Assembly (NCBI GenBank): GCA_029779755.1
Contig: JAKOZZ010000375.1
Location: 1 to 49,387 of the forward strand
Direction of reading: 5' to 3'
DNA length: 49,387 bases
DNA from: Pseudomonadota bacterium
Lineage (GTDB): Bacteria > Pseudomonadota > Gammaproteobacteria > Burkholderiales > Burkholderiaceae_E
Shown: positions 48,891 through 49,387 of the stretch, in pieces
Layout of the letters: the number at the start of each line of letters is the position of its first letter
Numbering within the stretch: position 1 is the stretch's first letter
The notes under the pieces: generated by a model
Seen by the model: the letters and a program-made list of their open reading frames with translations, nothing else
What the model was told of the DNA's origin: nothing
Databases searched by the model: none
Position numbers and translations under genes: made by a program

Positions 48891-49387
48891 ATGAAGCGTC
48901 TGCTGCGCTGGACGGGCCAGCTCGTGCTGGCGTTCGTGCTGCTCGTGCTGCTGCTGCAGTTCTGGTACTTCGCGCACATCGTGTGGTGGACGCGCTTCGA
49001 CCCGGTGTCGACCAGCTTCATGCGCGCGCAGCACGACACGCTGCGCGAACGCGATCCCGACGCGTCGCTCAAGCACCGCTGGATCGCCTACGACCAGATC
49101 TCGCCGCACCTGAAGCGCGCGGTGATCGCGGCCGAGGACGCCAACTTCACCGAGCACGACGGGGTGGACTGGGACGCCATCGAGCGCGCGTACGAATCGA
49201 ACCTGAAGAAGGGCACGGTGGTGCGCGGCGGGTCCACGATCACCATGCAGCTGGCCAAGAACCTGTTCCTGTCCGGCGAGCGCAGCTATCTGCGCAAGGC
49301 CCAGGAGCTCGTCATCACCTACATGCTCGAGTCGATGATGAGCAAGCGCCGCATCCTCGAGATCTACCTGAACGTCGCCGAGTGGGG
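48891..49387 (+). CDS. mtgA: Monofunctional biosynthetic peptidoglycan transglycosylase, truncated by the window edge
   Basis: ISPHLKRAVIAAEDANFTEHDGVDWDAIERAYE; RGGSTITMQLAKNLFLSGERSYLRKAQELVITYMLE. Confidence 0.95.
   Translation, partial: MKRLLRWTGQLVLAFVLLVLLLQFWYFAHIVWWTRFDPVSTSFMRAQHDTLRERDPDASLKHRWIAYDQISPHLKRAVIAAEDANFTEHDGVDWDAIERAYESNLKKGTVVRGGSTITMQLAKNLFLSGERSYLRKAQELVITYMLESMMSKRRILEIYLNVAEW

Overview
The window is a GC-rich chromosomal segment. Gene content and order (ffh-ccsA-PP0621-pilS-pilR-ampD-nrdA-nrdB-H1-like; aroQ-accB-accC-prmA-DUF3426; mpl-yqiA-...-RNase II-tonB-aroE-mtgA) point to a beta-proteobacterium, probably Burkholderiales. I support 46 protein-coding genes, two of them cut by the window edges. 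I see no rRNA, tRNA, CRISPR array, transposase or prophage. Most of the window is core housekeeping sequence. The most interesting region is 17.7-18.5 kb: an AT-rich intergenic island carries a textbook sigma-54 promoter (TGGCACG-N4-TTGCT) directly upstream of an orphan secreted protein with a variant PEP-CTERM-like C-terminal anchor (VPVPS rather than VPEPS), followed by a perfect intrinsic terminator. Other leads are: tandem NrdR-like boxes at 32-bp centre spacing upstream of nrdA; inverted DnaA-box-like sites between nrdA and nrdB; a perfect CTAGTATACTAG palindrome at a GntR/FCD regulator; a sugar-acid catabolic cluster interrupted by an ABC exporter; a Spy-like lipoprotein gene next to a two-component system; and an unusual density of short tandem repeats (8, 9, 12, 15, 18, 21 bp) in protein linkers, gene termini and intergenic gaps. 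All family assignments come from reading the translations. No database search was run.
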